From Fuscovulum ytuae (lineage in GTDB: Bacteria > Pseudomonadota > Alphaproteobacteria > Rhodobacterales > Rhodobacteraceae), in contig NZ_CP124537.1 in the NCBI RefSeq assembly GCF_029953595.1, positions 62,001-126,000 of the forward strand: 64,000 bases of DNA, given 5' to 3'. Below, piece after piece: positions 35,122-43,865 of this stretch (within the stretch, counting starts at the first letter, position 1; the number at the start of each line of letters is the position of its first letter). The notes beneath the pieces were generated by a model. That model did no database searches. It was not told where the DNA came from and worked only from the letters and a program-made list of their open reading frames with translations. A program made the position numbers and the translations under genes.

Positions 35122-37128
35122 TCAGATCGACGAATCGTCACCGTTATGCGATTCTGCTTCGGCGAAAGCTGCGCTGCCATCGGCAAAGACCGCAATGGCA
35201 AGGGGCGCATAGGGTGCGCGCCATTCGCTATGCACATGCGTATTTCGCGGCAGTTCGAGTGTGACGCCATCGCCCTGCGGCAGGGGCAACGCCCTGCCAT
35301 CGACAGACAAATGGATCAGCGCTGCGGTGGCCTGCCAACTTAGGCTGACCCGATCTATCCCGCCCGCTAATGGCTGGCGCGTCAAGGTCAAGCACGCAGC
35401 GGATGCGGCCTCAACGCCCTTGGCGTGGGGCAGGGGTGGCAAGTCGGGGGTGCGCGGCGGCGGCTGTCGATAGCGCCCCGTCGCCTCGAACGCGCAGGCC
35501 AGTTGCAGCAATGCGGCATCATCCCAGCCACGCCCTGCGAAGGTCAGGCCTGCGGGCATGCCGATATCGTCCATAATCCCCATCGGCACTGTGACAGTCG
35601 GGATGCCAAGATGCCGGATGGCAAGGTTGCCATTCGCCACCCAGACCCCATTCGCCCAAGCCTTTTCGAAAGAGTCAGGGTTCCTGTCCGCATCGGCCGG
35701 TCCAATATCGGCCACGGCAGGAAAGACCACGGCATCAAGGCCAAGGGTATCCATCCACGCTTCAAGATCGATGCGTCGGGTCTCCTCCAGCGCGCGAAAG
35801 CCTTCGGCCAAATGTGGGATGTCTCGGAAATCGCCCGGTGGATTGGCGCGGGCAAAGGCGGGATAGGTGGCGATATCGTCGTCAAACCCGTCATAACGAT
35901 CGGGCAACGCACCCTTGGGTAATGGAAAGATCGTCGCCCCGTCTACCTGCGCCAAACGGTACAGATGCGGGTCGCCATTCGCAGCAAGAAAATCATCCCA
36001 AGCCCAAACCGAAAGATCGACGATCTCGCGCTTCAGGTAGGCGGGTGACACTAGGCCGCGCGTGCGGATCGTAGGGGCGCCGGGACGGTCGCCTTCATAA
36101 TTGGTGATGACGGGAAAATCGGTCACGATGACGGTCGCCCCCGCCGCCTCAAGCGCCCGCCGCGCCTGTTCCCACAGCGCAAGGATTGCGGGTCGGGTCA
36201 CGATGGGCTGCCCCGTCGGCCCGCCGATGCCCGGCCTCTCCGCCGTGCCGGCAAGGGGATCGGCGTTGATATACATGGCCGGAACACCAATTCGCTTGCC
36301 CTTAAGCGAGGCATCTCTCGCCAAAGCGGCATAGGACGGCGGCCTGATATCCGATGCAGGGGGGATCGCGACCCAAGGCTGGCTTCGCCAAAGATCGCCA
36401 CGCGTTTCCGGATCATCCGCCACGATCACATCCAGCAGCGCCAGCATATCGGCCATCGTGCGGGTATGCGGCACGACAACGTCCATCGTCGGCACCAGCG
36501 GCCAATTTCCGCGCACCGAAATCACCCCGCGCGACGGCGTATAGGCGCATAGCCCATTATTGGCCGCAGGCGCGCGACCCGATGACCATGTCTCTTCCCC
36601 CAAACCGAAGGCAGCAAAGCTGGCGGCCGTCGCCGTCCCTGACCCGTTCGAGGAACCAGAAGCATAGGCCGCTGTCAGGTAATCGGCGTTATAGGGGCTT
36701 TCCGCGCGGCCATAGACACCGCGCTGCATTCCCCCATTCGCCATGGGCGGCATATTGGTCAGGCCAATCAGCACCGCGCCTGCCGCCCGCAGGCGGGCGA
36801 TGGCAAAAGCATCGTCCGAGGCAACCAGATCGGCAAACGCCGGCGACCCAGAGGCAACCGTGAGCCCGCGCACCTTGTAGCTGTTCTTGGCCGTGTAGGG
36901 GATGCCGTCCAAGGGGCCAAGGCTTTCCCCCCGCGCTCGGCGCAGATCCGAGGCCCGCGCTTCGTCAAACATCAACGGGTTCAGGATCGGCACCGCGTTC
37001 AGGCGCGGCCCCATCCGATCCAGCGCTGCGATGCGTGTGAGATAGGTGGCCGTCAAGGCAACCGAAGTGGTCCGCCCTTCGTCAAGGGCGGCACGAAGGT
37101 CGGCAAGGCTGGCTTCGACGACGGTCAT
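35122..37128 (-). CDS. Amidase-signature family protein with C-terminal extension
   Basis: A 668-residue member of the amidase-signature family. The Lys of the triad is in DGIPYTAKNSYK, the Ser region in AYASGSSNGSGTA and the second Ser in EETWSSGRAPAANN, a divergent form of the usual GGSIR block. The core ends near residue 540; the remaining 120 residues form an extra C-terminal domain of unknown role. ATG 37128 (MTVVEASLADL) overlaps the stop of the agmatine deiminase gene by ATGA, so they form an operon. A role downstream of agmatine deiminase, on N-carbamoylputrescine or a related amide, is a guess from the neighbour. The 110 bases after the kinase gene show no clear terminator. Confidence 0.85.
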   Translation of the reverse strand: MTVVEASLADLRAALDEGRTTSVALTATYLTRIAALDRMGPRLNAVPILNPLMFDEARASDLRRARGESLGPLDGIPYTAKNSYKVRGLTVASGSPAFADLVASDDAFAIARLRAAGAVLIGLTNMPPMANGGMQRGVYGRAESPYNADYLTAAYASGSSNGSGTATAASFAAFGLGEETWSSGRAPAANNGLCAYTPSRGVISVRGNWPLVPTMDVVVPHTRTMADMLALLDVIVADDPETRGDLWRSQPWVAIPPASDIRPPSYAALARDASLKGKRIGVPAMYINADPLAGTAERPGIGGPTGQPIVTRPAILALWEQARRALEAAGATVIVTDFPVITNYEGDRPGAPTIRTRGLVSPAYLKREIVDLSVWAWDDFLAANGDPHLYRLAQVDGATIFPLPKGALPDRYDGFDDDIATYPAFARANPPGDFRDIPHLAEGFRALEETRRIDLEAWMDTLGLDAVVFPAVADIGPADADRNPDSFEKAWANGVWVANGNLAIRHLGIPTVTVPMGIMDDIGMPAGLTFAGRGWDDAALLQLACAFEATGRYRQPPPRTPDLPPLPHAKGVEAASAACLTLTRQPLAGGIDRVSLSWQATAALIHLSVDGRALPLPQGDGVTLELPRNTHVHSEWRAPYAPLAIAVFADGSAAFAEAESHNGDDSSI

Positions 37129-38153
37129 GGGCGGACTCTGGGCTGTTGCTGCGTGATGCAATGCACCCCACCACCCCGCGCGAAAAGTTCGCGCGCATCC
37201 ACTGGAACGATCCGGCGGCCCGGATAGGCAGCAGCAAGGATATCCGCGGCTTGGGCATCGGCCTTCGCCTCTCCAAAGGCGCAGGCAATGACGGCGTCAT
37301 TGATGACAAGATGGTTCACATAGGACCAATCGACGTAGCCATGTGCGTCGGTCAGAGTGGCGGGGGCGGGCAGATCGATGACCTCCAACCGCCGCCCTTT
37401 CGCATCCGTGGCCTCTGACAGGATCGCGCGGATCTCCCTCATTGTTGCATGGTCTGGATGGCCGCTGTCATTTTGCTGATGAACCAGAACTCTCCCCGAA
37501 GATGGGAAGGTGGCGACGATATCGACATGCCCCCGCGTCCCGAAATCATCGTAATCCCGCGCAAGGCCGCGCGGCAGCCAGATCGCCTTTTCGGTGCCAA
37601 GCGTGCGCGCCATCTCTGCCTCTACCCGTGCAGCATCGGCATGAGGATTGCGCTCAGCGCCCAGCTGAACAGTTTCGGTCAGAAGGATGGTCCCTTCGCC
37701 ATCGACATGGATGCCACCCCCCTCATTCACCAGAAGCGAGGGGATCACCGGCACGCCCAGAAGACCCGCGATGAACTGCGCCAATCCCCGATCATGGGTA
37801 GCACTGGTCCAGTCGCCACCACCCCAGCCGTTGAAGATCCAATCGACGGCAGCCAGCGACCCGTTGGCTGCATGCACAAAGGTCGGGCCGGAATCGCGCA
37901 GCCAGAAATCGTCGATCACCCGTTCGATCAATTCAATCCCGCCACCAAGCATCTTCTGCGCACGGGACATTTCGGACGGATCGACGATCATCGACACAGG
38001 CTGAAACTCTGCAATTGCATGCGCGACGGCGGTCCAGGCGGCATAGCCCGCCTCACGCGCCACGGTCGTGTCGCCCAAGGTCTGCCCTTCGCGTGGGAAT
38101 GCCATCCAGATGCGATCCTGAGGTGCCGTTTCGGGGGGCATGGTCCATGTCAT
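37125..38153 (-). CDS. Agmatine deiminase family protein
   Basis: A 342-residue agmatine deiminase (PPAD family), which turns agmatine into N-carbamoylputrescine and ammonia. The family start MPPETAPQDRIWMAFP, the DFWLRDSGPTF block, the GTRGHVDIVATF histidine and the nucleophile cysteine in GGGVHCITQQQP are all present. The frame is open back to 38405, but ATG 38153 (MTWTMPPE) matches known N-termini. It leads a two-gene operon with the amidase, divergent from a GntR-type regulator. The 127-base spacer carries an 8-base-arm dyad (38234-38259). No nitrilase-type AguB is nearby. Confidence 0.9.
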   Translation of the reverse strand: MTWTMPPETAPQDRIWMAFPREGQTLGDTTVAREAGYAAWTAVAHAIAEFQPVSMIVDPSEMSRAQKMLGGGIELIERVIDDFWLRDSGPTFVHAANGSLAAVDWIFNGWGGGDWTSATHDRGLAQFIAGLLGVPVIPSLLVNEGGGIHVDGEGTILLTETVQLGAERNPHADAARVEAEMARTLGTEKAIWLPRGLARDYDDFGTRGHVDIVATFPSSGRVLVHQQNDSGHPDHATMREIRAILSEATDAKGRRLEVIDLPAPATLTDAHGYVDWSYVNHLVINDAVIACAFGEAKADAQAADILAAAYPGRRIVPVDARELFARGGGVHCITQQQPRVRP

Positions 38154-38233
38154 CGGCTGGGTCCTTCGGTCTTTTCTTGGGCCTATCTGAAACAGGTCTT
38201 GCCCGCCGCGCCAAGGGGCAGCGTTGCACCGGC

Positions 38234-38259
38234 TGGGGGCAACGCCTATTGTGCCCCCA
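38234..38259. promoter_or_regulatory. Candidate operator in agmatine deiminase/GntR divergent spacer
   Basis: TGGGGGCA (38234-38241) and TGCCCCCA (38252-38259) are perfect inverted 8-base arms with a 10-base spacer. The site lies 22 bases before the regulator start and about 80 bases before the deiminase start, a position from which the GntR-family protein could control both. Confidence 0.5.
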
Positions 38260-38280
38260 AGGGGTAAGGGGACCATCCGT

Positions 38281-39051
38281 ATGGCGCGATCTTTCGGGCA
38301 AGCAGAGGGAACCGACCGGATCATCCGTCGCAAGCTTTCCGATGAGGTGCTGGACAGGCTTCGTTCGATGATCCGCAGCGGAGAGTTGCGTCCGGGCGAT
38401 GCCATGCCTTCTGAACGCGCTTTGATGGATCGCTTTGGCGTCGGCCGCCCTGCGGTGCGTGAGGCGTTGCAATCGCTGCATCAGCAGGGGCTCATCTCCA
38501 TCTCGCATGGCGAACGGACGCGGGTGCAGCCTATCGATGCGACCACGGTTCTCGCCCGCAGCGATGATGTCGCGCGCATGTTGCTGGATCTGGTGCCTGC
38601 AAACCGCCAACATCTGAAAGAAGCGCGCAGGATGTTCGAACTGGGCCTTGTCAGGCTGGCTGCCGAACGGGCAACAGCGGTTGATGTGGCGGACCTGCGG
38701 GCGGCGATTGATGAACAGACCGCGCAGATGGCCGGCGACCCTGTTCCCTTCATCAAAGCCGACATGGCCTTTCACGCCCGCATAGCCGCAATCAGCGACA
38801 ATCCGATCATAACCGCCGCCTCGCAGGCCATGCTTCGCTGGCTTTTCGAATATCACACTGCCTTGCTGCATTGGTCAGGACGCGAAGCGGTGACCTTGGC
38901 GGACCATGCGGCCATCGTGGATGCGATAGAGGCGCATGATGCCGATGGCGCGGTGCAGGCGATGCTTGACCATCTGGATCGGTCGCGCGATGCGCTGGCA
39001 CCGATGGATCAGGGTCGCGCCCCACCCCCGGAGCGGACCCAACCGAAATAA
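38281..39051 (+). CDS. GntR-family (FadR subfamily) transcriptional regulator
   Basis: A 256-residue GntR/FadR regulator. The winged helix spans about residues 15-80 (LSDEVLDRLRSMIRSGELRP then PSERALMDRFGVGRPAVREA). The C-terminal FCD effector domain is helical and has metal-type histidines in DMAFHARIA and ADHAAIVDAI. The wing region QQGLISISHGERTRV is NanR-like. ATG 38281 (MARSFGQ) is preferred over the earlier in-frame start at 38224, which would place the dyad inside the gene. It is divergent from the agmatine deiminase operon. Its 3' end overlaps the convergent kinase gene by 43 bases. Confidence 0.9.
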   Translation: MARSFGQAEGTDRIIRRKLSDEVLDRLRSMIRSGELRPGDAMPSERALMDRFGVGRPAVREALQSLHQQGLISISHGERTRVQPIDATTVLARSDDVARMLLDLVPANRQHLKEARRMFELGLVRLAAERATAVDVADLRAAIDEQTAQMAGDPVPFIKADMAFHARIAAISDNPIITAASQAMLRWLFEYHTALLHWSGREAVTLADHAAIVDAIEAHDADGAVQAMLDHLDRSRDALAPMDQGRAPPPERTQPK

Positions 39052-40379
39052 TCTTCCGACCCCATCTGTCCCCCCTTCAAGGCGATCTGAAGCCCATCCC
39101 GCGAACCTGCTCCATGCCCCGTGCAAAGCGCCGCACCGGGAATGGTGGGGGCAAGCGCAGTCAGGGCCTGCAAATCCAGTTCCCGCAAGGCATGGCCCGA
39201 GGTATCTCCCCCTGAAATCACGGCGCGTCCTAGCCTCGCCTGATCCAGCGTTGCGGCAAGGATGCGCCCCAAGGCGGCGCCCAACCGGGCATGCACCCGT
39301 TCCGGCGTCAGGGTGGTAAGGGACAGCGCCGCACGAAACCCCGCAACCGCCGGGTCATCAGGGCCAAGCGCGGTATGGATCAGGGGGCTTTTCCCCTCAG
39401 CCGCGGCCGCAAGAGCAAGGGTGATGGCCCGCATCTCCGCATCAGCCAGCGCATCGGGGCTTGCGCAGGCCGCAGCGGCCTCAAACGGGATTGGCGCAAA
39501 GCCATGCGCCCCGGCCCAAGCGATCTGGCCCGCCGTTATGGGTGACACAGACCCGGAAACGGCGGCGATCCTTTCCACAGGCCCCGCCGATGGCACAGGC
39601 GGCGCGGGTGCAATTATGCCGTCCTCCTGCCAGTGGCGCACAAGGGCATATTCCACCCCCTGACTACCCGCCGCAAAGGACAATTCGGCACGATGCTGCC
39701 ACAACAGACGGCCCACAACCGCCTCGGATCGATCATCGACCATGTCGATAGAAAGAAGCCGCACCCCGTTCTCCACATACGCAGCCAGCACGGTGTCAGG
39801 GTCCAAGGCAAGTGTCGGCAAATCAATCAGGGCGGACGGCAAGTCTGTCTGCCCGGCCAGATGGCGCAGAAGATCCGCCTCTGTCATCGGCGTGGCCGGA
39901 TGACGTGACATCACGGGATGGCGGTCAAGGCGAAAGACACCATCAGGCGTTCCCGCGAAAAGATTGCCAAAGGCCTGATACCGCCGCATCTGCGGGGCAG
40001 CCGTGACGATAGGCACAGCATGGGCGGGGCGATGCGCAAGGCCGATCTCAATCGCTCGCCCGATACTGCCAAGCTGCGGCGAAGAGTCGAAGGTGGAGCA
40101 AAGCTTGTAATGCAGGATTTCAGGCCGCAAACCCTCCAGCCACGCATAGGCCGGTGACAGCGCGTTGGCCATGCTGTCGGGCGATTGGCTGCGCGCCGTA
40201 GTCGCCAGCCCGATCCCCTGCATCCCGGCAAAGCGGGCCATCAAATCAGGCGATGGGATTTCGGTGAAAAGAACTGCGGACAGCCCTGCGAAGGCCAGCA
40301 CCTCCATCACAGCAGCAGCCCCGGTGAAATCGTCACCGATCCAGCCGATCAGGGGATTTCCAACCTGCGCATCCGCCAT
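39009..40379 (-). CDS. Four-carbon acid sugar kinase family protein
   Basis: A 456-residue member of the DUF1537/OtnK family of four-carbon acid sugar kinases. The N-terminal substrate block is LIGWIGDDFTGAAAVMEVLAF, the central block HYKLCSTFDSSPQLGSIG, and the C-terminal nucleotide block ISGGDTSGHALRELDLQA. Such enzymes phosphorylate D-threonate, D-erythronate or similar acids in catabolic routes. The usual partners (PdxA2-like dehydrogenase, aldolase) are not in this window, so the substrate stays open. ATG 40379 (MADAQVGNP) is chosen over the start at 40418. A perfect 15-base palindrome lies 44 bases upstream. Confidence 0.88.
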   Translation of the reverse strand: MADAQVGNPLIGWIGDDFTGAAAVMEVLAFAGLSAVLFTEIPSPDLMARFAGMQGIGLATTARSQSPDSMANALSPAYAWLEGLRPEILHYKLCSTFDSSPQLGSIGRAIEIGLAHRPAHAVPIVTAAPQMRRYQAFGNLFAGTPDGVFRLDRHPVMSRHPATPMTEADLLRHLAGQTDLPSALIDLPTLALDPDTVLAAYVENGVRLLSIDMVDDRSEAVVGRLLWQHRAELSFAAGSQGVEYALVRHWQEDGIIAPAPPVPSAGPVERIAAVSGSVSPITAGQIAWAGAHGFAPIPFEAAAACASPDALADAEMRAITLALAAAAEGKSPLIHTALGPDDPAVAGFRAALSLTTLTPERVHARLGAALGRILAATLDQARLGRAVISGGDTSGHALRELDLQALTALAPTIPGAALCTGHGAGSRDGLQIALKGGQMGSEDYFGWVRSGGGARP

Positions 40380-40422
40380 TCCCCGCCTTTCCCGTAACGG
40401 CCCGGCACCGCGCCGCAAGCAT

Positions 40423-40437
40423 ACCTCATTATGAGGT
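40423..40437. promoter_or_regulatory. Perfect 15-bp palindrome upstream of acid sugar kinase
   Basis: ACCTCAT-T-ATGAGGT is a perfect 7-base inverted repeat around one base. It sits 44 bases before the kinase start and 34 bases after the IorB-like stop. The size and symmetry fit a GntR-family operator. The adjacent regulator at 38281 or an unlinked one could bind it. Confidence 0.5.
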
Positions 40438-40470
40438 TATACCAGTTGCGCCGCAAGCCGCCATTCCATG

Positions 40471-42705
40471 TCAGGCGAAGGTCACAGTCCGGGCAAAAGG
40501 CAGATCGCGCAGCCGCTGCCCCGTCAAGGCAAAGATCGCATTGCCAAGCGCAGGCGCGGCGGGAGGTGTGCCGGGTTCACCGATCCCCCGGATATGACCA
40601 AGGTTTTCCAGCACGCGCACCGCGATAGGCGGGCATTGCGACAGGCGCAGCGGTTCATAATCCCAGAAGTTCTGCTGTTCGGCCTGACCGTCGGCAAAGG
40701 TGATCTCGCCCCGCATCGCGGCAGACAGGCCATAGATCATGGCCCCCTGAACCTGCGCCTCGATATTGCGCGGATCAAGCGCCGTCCCAACATCCGCCGC
40801 CGCCCATGCACCCGTCATCCGCAGACCTGCGGCGCTATCTTCCACCTCGATTACCTGCGCACAAGGCACGCCAAATGACAGACAAAAGGCAAAGCCCTTG
40901 GCCCGCCCTGGCGCGGCACTGCCCCAGCCCGACATCTCGGCCACCGCCTCGATCACGGCACGCGATGGTTCGTGATCGATCATGCCAAGACGAAAGGCCA
41001 CCGGGTCCACCCCCGCAGCAAAGGCCAATTCATCCATCGCGGTTTCGTGGAAAAAGGCGTTCTGCGATGCCCCCACAGATCGCCAGCTTCCCACCGGCAC
41101 CATTGCAGGCGCGCGATAACCCGTAACCCGATGATTGGCGATGCGATAGGGCTGCTCCCAAGCGCCTTGCACGATCGTCCCATCCGGCCCCGGCACGCTA
41201 TAGCCCAACCGCCCGACTTGGCTTTCGACCACCGAAGAAGAGCAGGTCGCAAAATCAAAAGCGACGAGACGACCGCCATCCACCTTCGCCCGCACCTTCC
41301 CGCGGGCCGCCGGGCGATAGCCGTCATGGGTCATGTCCTCTTCCCGGCTCCATGTCAGAAGGACGGGCGTGCCCTCCATGGCCTTGGCAATCGTGACGAC
41401 TTGCCGGATCACATCCATTTCCGCCCGCCGCCCGAAACCACCTCCCATCGGCAGAACTTCGACAGTGATCGCCTCTTCCGGCAACCCGGTCATCGCCGCA
41501 GCCTCAGGAAGGATTTGCGAAGGAAGCTGATGCCCCGTCCAAACCGTCAGCCGCCCGTCTTTCAACAGCGCGGCACTCGACATCGGTTCCATCGTCGCAT
41601 GGGCAAGGTAGGGGACGGAATATTCCGCCTGCCAATCTCCGTCCATCAGGACCGCATCCACATCGCCGTCATCGCGGTTCACGCTGTCACGCCGATCCTC
41701 GCTGAAACTGGCGGCCAGCACGGCATCAATCTCGGCACTCGTCGCAGGATAGGGTGCCGAGGCCCAATTGAAGGTAATGACATCCGCAGCCTGCATCGCC
41801 ACCCAGGTCGAAGAAGCGACAACCGCAAGACCATTCTCCACCGGGATGATCCGGTCCACGCCCGGCATCGCCTCGGCGGAACTGGCGTCAAAGGACAGAA
41901 GGGCCGCGCCCTGCCCTGGGTTCGTGCGAACCGTGGCAAAGCGCATGCCGGGAAGGCGTATATCAACGGCAAAGGTGGTGGTCCCGGTAATCTTCCCCAT
42001 CATATCAGGGCGCGGCAGACTTTTTCCCAAAAGCTGCCATTCGGCGCGGGCCTTCAGACCGGGTTCGCGGTCCAGCACCACCCCAGCCGCAGCCTCGGCC
42101 AAGTCCACATATGGGATACGGCTTCCATCCGGGGCGATCACGGCCCCAGCTTCGGTTGCCAACTGATCCGCTGGCAGGTTCAACCGCGCCGCAGCCGCCG
42201 CCACAAGCGCAGCGCGGGCGGCGGCCCCGGCAAGGCGCATCTTTTCAAACGCATCCGGTATGGATGATGACCCGCCCGTGATCTGAAAGCCCAAGAATTT
42301 CGCTGGGATGTCCATGCTCGCGCGCACGGTTTCGGCCAACCACCCAGTATCCGTCGGCGCGAAAGGCACACCTTCCTGCAAGACAGCCGCGTTGTAATAG
42401 GCGGCGCCGGGGGGGCCATGCAGGACGCGGACCGCCGACCAATCCAAATCCATCTCTTCGGCCACCAAAGCTGCCAACGTGCTTTGCACGCCTTGCCCCA
42501 TCTCGGCCCGTGGCGCGATGACGGTCACGCCGCTCTGGTCGATCAGCACATAGGGGTTCAGCGTCACCTCACCTTCGGCCAACCCACCCTCCAGCGGGTT
42601 CCCATGTGGCGTGGCATAGCGCCACCATCCGAAAGCCACCCCACCAAGCAGGGCGACAGAGCCAAAAAGGAAACCGCGGCGGGCAATCTTCATCAGGCGG
42701 GCCAT
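40471..42705 (-). CDS. Molybdopterin-binding aldehyde/isoquinoline oxidoreductase large subunit (IorB-like)
   Basis: A 744-residue molybdenum hydroxylase subunit. It starts with a membrane or Tat-type segment (ARRGFLFGSVALLGGVAFGWW), like IorB and bacterial aldehyde dehydrogenases. Cofactor-binding blocks include EMGQGVQSTLAALVAEEMD, PMGGGFGRRAEMD and VGSWRSVGASQNAFFHETAMDELA, with the GEPGTPPAAPALGNAI segment near the end. The GGAGGTG ribosome site precedes ATG 42705, two bases after the iorA-like stop. Together with the 2Fe-2S subunit it would hydroxylate an N-heterocycle or oxidise an aldehyde and pass electrons to a cytochrome. The substrate is not predictable. Confidence 0.9.
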   Translation of the reverse strand: MARLMKIARRGFLFGSVALLGGVAFGWWRYATPHGNPLEGGLAEGEVTLNPYVLIDQSGVTVIAPRAEMGQGVQSTLAALVAEEMDLDWSAVRVLHGPPGAAYYNAAVLQEGVPFAPTDTGWLAETVRASMDIPAKFLGFQITGGSSSIPDAFEKMRLAGAAARAALVAAAAARLNLPADQLATEAGAVIAPDGSRIPYVDLAEAAAGVVLDREPGLKARAEWQLLGKSLPRPDMMGKITGTTTFAVDIRLPGMRFATVRTNPGQGAALLSFDASSAEAMPGVDRIIPVENGLAVVASSTWVAMQAADVITFNWASAPYPATSAEIDAVLAASFSEDRRDSVNRDDGDVDAVLMDGDWQAEYSVPYLAHATMEPMSSAALLKDGRLTVWTGHQLPSQILPEAAAMTGLPEEAITVEVLPMGGGFGRRAEMDVIRQVVTIAKAMEGTPVLLTWSREEDMTHDGYRPAARGKVRAKVDGGRLVAFDFATCSSSVVESQVGRLGYSVPGPDGTIVQGAWEQPYRIANHRVTGYRAPAMVPVGSWRSVGASQNAFFHETAMDELAFAAGVDPVAFRLGMIDHEPSRAVIEAVAEMSGWGSAAPGRAKGFAFCLSFGVPCAQVIEVEDSAAGLRMTGAWAAADVGTALDPRNIEAQVQGAMIYGLSAAMRGEITFADGQAEQQNFWDYEPLRLSQCPPIAVRVLENLGHIRGIGEPGTPPAAPALGNAIFALTGQRLRDLPFARTVTFA

Positions 42706-42707
42706 GG

Positions 42708-43175
42708 TCACACCTCCTGCAAACGACGCGCGGCATCCTGCACGGCGGCGCGGATGCGGGGATAGGTGCCACAGCGGCAAAGATTACCCGACATGGCCTC
42801 ATCGATCTCGGCCTCGGTCGGGGCCGGGTTGGCAGCCAAAAGGGCCGCTGCCTGCATGATCTGCCCCGACTGGCAATATCCGCATTGCGCGACCTGCCCC
42901 TCAAGCCAAGCTGCCTGCACGGCATGCAACGCCGCCGGATTGCCCAGTCCTTCGATGGTTGTCACTGACGCCCCCGCCACATCGCCAAGCGCCGTCTGAC
43001 AGGACCGCACGGCCTGCCCATCCACATGCACGGTGCAGGCACCGCAAGCAGCAACGCCGCAGCCAAACTTCGTTCCCGTCAGGCTCAACCCATCTCGCAG
43101 CGCCCAGAGAAGCGGCATCTCAGGCGGCAGATCCAGCGTCTCGGCGCGTCCATTGACGGTCAGGGTGATCGACAT
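42708..43175 (-). CDS. 2Fe-2S subunit of molybdenum hydroxylase (IorA-like)
   Basis: A 155-residue small subunit with two 2Fe-2S clusters. The plant-ferredoxin-type motif [14 protein letters not shown] and the C-terminal pair CGYCQSGQ with CRCGTYPRI are complete. It carries electrons from the molybdenum centre of the next gene's product. It is the first gene of the pair and is divergent from a TetR regulator across an 89-base spacer containing a perfect palindrome (43224-43235). ATG 43175 follows a GAGGAG-type site. Confidence 0.94.
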   Translation of the reverse strand: MSITLTVNGRAETLDLPPEMPLLWALRDGLSLTGTKFGCGVAACGACTVHVDGQAVRSCQTALGDVAGASVTTIEGLGNPAALHAVQAAWLEGQVAQCGYCQSGQIMQAAALLAANPAPTEAEIDEAMSGNLCRCGTYPRIRAAVQDAARRLQEV

Positions 43176-43223
43176 CCGGGTTCTCCTCTGCTGTTATGAC
43201 AAAATGAGCGAAAAATGTCAGGA

Positions 43224-43235
43224 TGTCAATTGACA
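43224..43235. promoter_or_regulatory. Candidate TetR operator between iorA-like gene and regulator
   Basis: TGTCAATTGACA is a perfect 12-base palindrome. Two further half sites, TGACA (43197-43201) and TGTCA (43216-43220), form a wider dyad beside it. All lie within the 89-base divergent spacer, the expected place for control of both genes by the TetR protein. Confidence 0.6.
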
Positions 43236-43264
43236 ATCTGGAGGCGTAACGTCACTGTGTCATC

Positions 43265-43849
43265 ATGGCCGAAACCGCGCCACAGACCACCCCCATGCCC
43301 GAGCGTCTGGATACCATCCTCGACGCCGCCTTTCGTGCATTCGCAACCTATGGCTATCGGCGTACCGCTATGGATGACATTGCCAAGGGGGCAGGCATCT
43401 CGCGCAGCGCGCTTTACCTGCACTTCCGCAACAAGGAAGACATCTTCCGCTCCCTTGCGGCCCGCTATTTCGACGAAGCGCTGCGCGACATGGTCAGCGC
43501 GTTAGAAAGGCCGGGCCAAACACTGGAGCGGGCCCTGCTGGCAGCCTTCATCGCCAAAGATGGAAAGTTCATGGAAGCGGTGCTCACTACCCCGCATGGC
43601 GAAGAACTGATGGATGCCGGGTTCTCGGTCACCGGTGATCTGGCTGCAGCAGGCGAGGCGCGGATGGTCGATGCCTTGGGCGAATGGCTGTCGCGCCGCC
43701 CTATCCCTCCGGGGCTTGGCACGGCCCGCGACGTTGCCGCAACGATCATCACTTCGGTAAAGGGCCTAAAAACTTCTGTCCGCGGTATGGAGGATTATCG
43801 CGCTGGACAAGCGCGCCTTGCCGCACTCTTTGCCCGCGCGCTTGCCTAG
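43265..43849 (+). CDS. TetR-family transcriptional regulator
   Basis: A 194-residue TetR regulator. The helix-turn-helix is at about residues 30-55 (TAMDDIAKGAGISRSALYLH then FRNKEDIF), and the rest is a helical ligand-binding domain. It is divergent from the IorAB-like genes and probably represses them. ATG 43265 has no close ribosome site; GGAGG is about 18 bases away, so translation may be weak or leaderless. No alternative in-frame start fits better. The inducer would be the aromatic or aldehyde substrate of the oxidoreductase, by analogy only. Confidence 0.9.
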   Translation: MAETAPQTTPMPERLDTILDAAFRAFATYGYRRTAMDDIAKGAGISRSALYLHFRNKEDIFRSLAARYFDEALRDMVSALERPGQTLERALLAAFIAKDGKFMEAVLTTPHGEELMDAGFSVTGDLAAAGEARMVDALGEWLSRRPIPPGLGTARDVAATIITSVKGLKTSVRGMEDYRAGQARLAALFARALA

Positions 43850-43865
43850 TCTTTCGAACGAGGCG

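Noticed and set aside
40972-42267. 431-codon plus-strand frame opposite the IorB-like gene
   Set aside because: It is a mirror frame of a conserved molybdenum hydroxylase; no recognisable domain.
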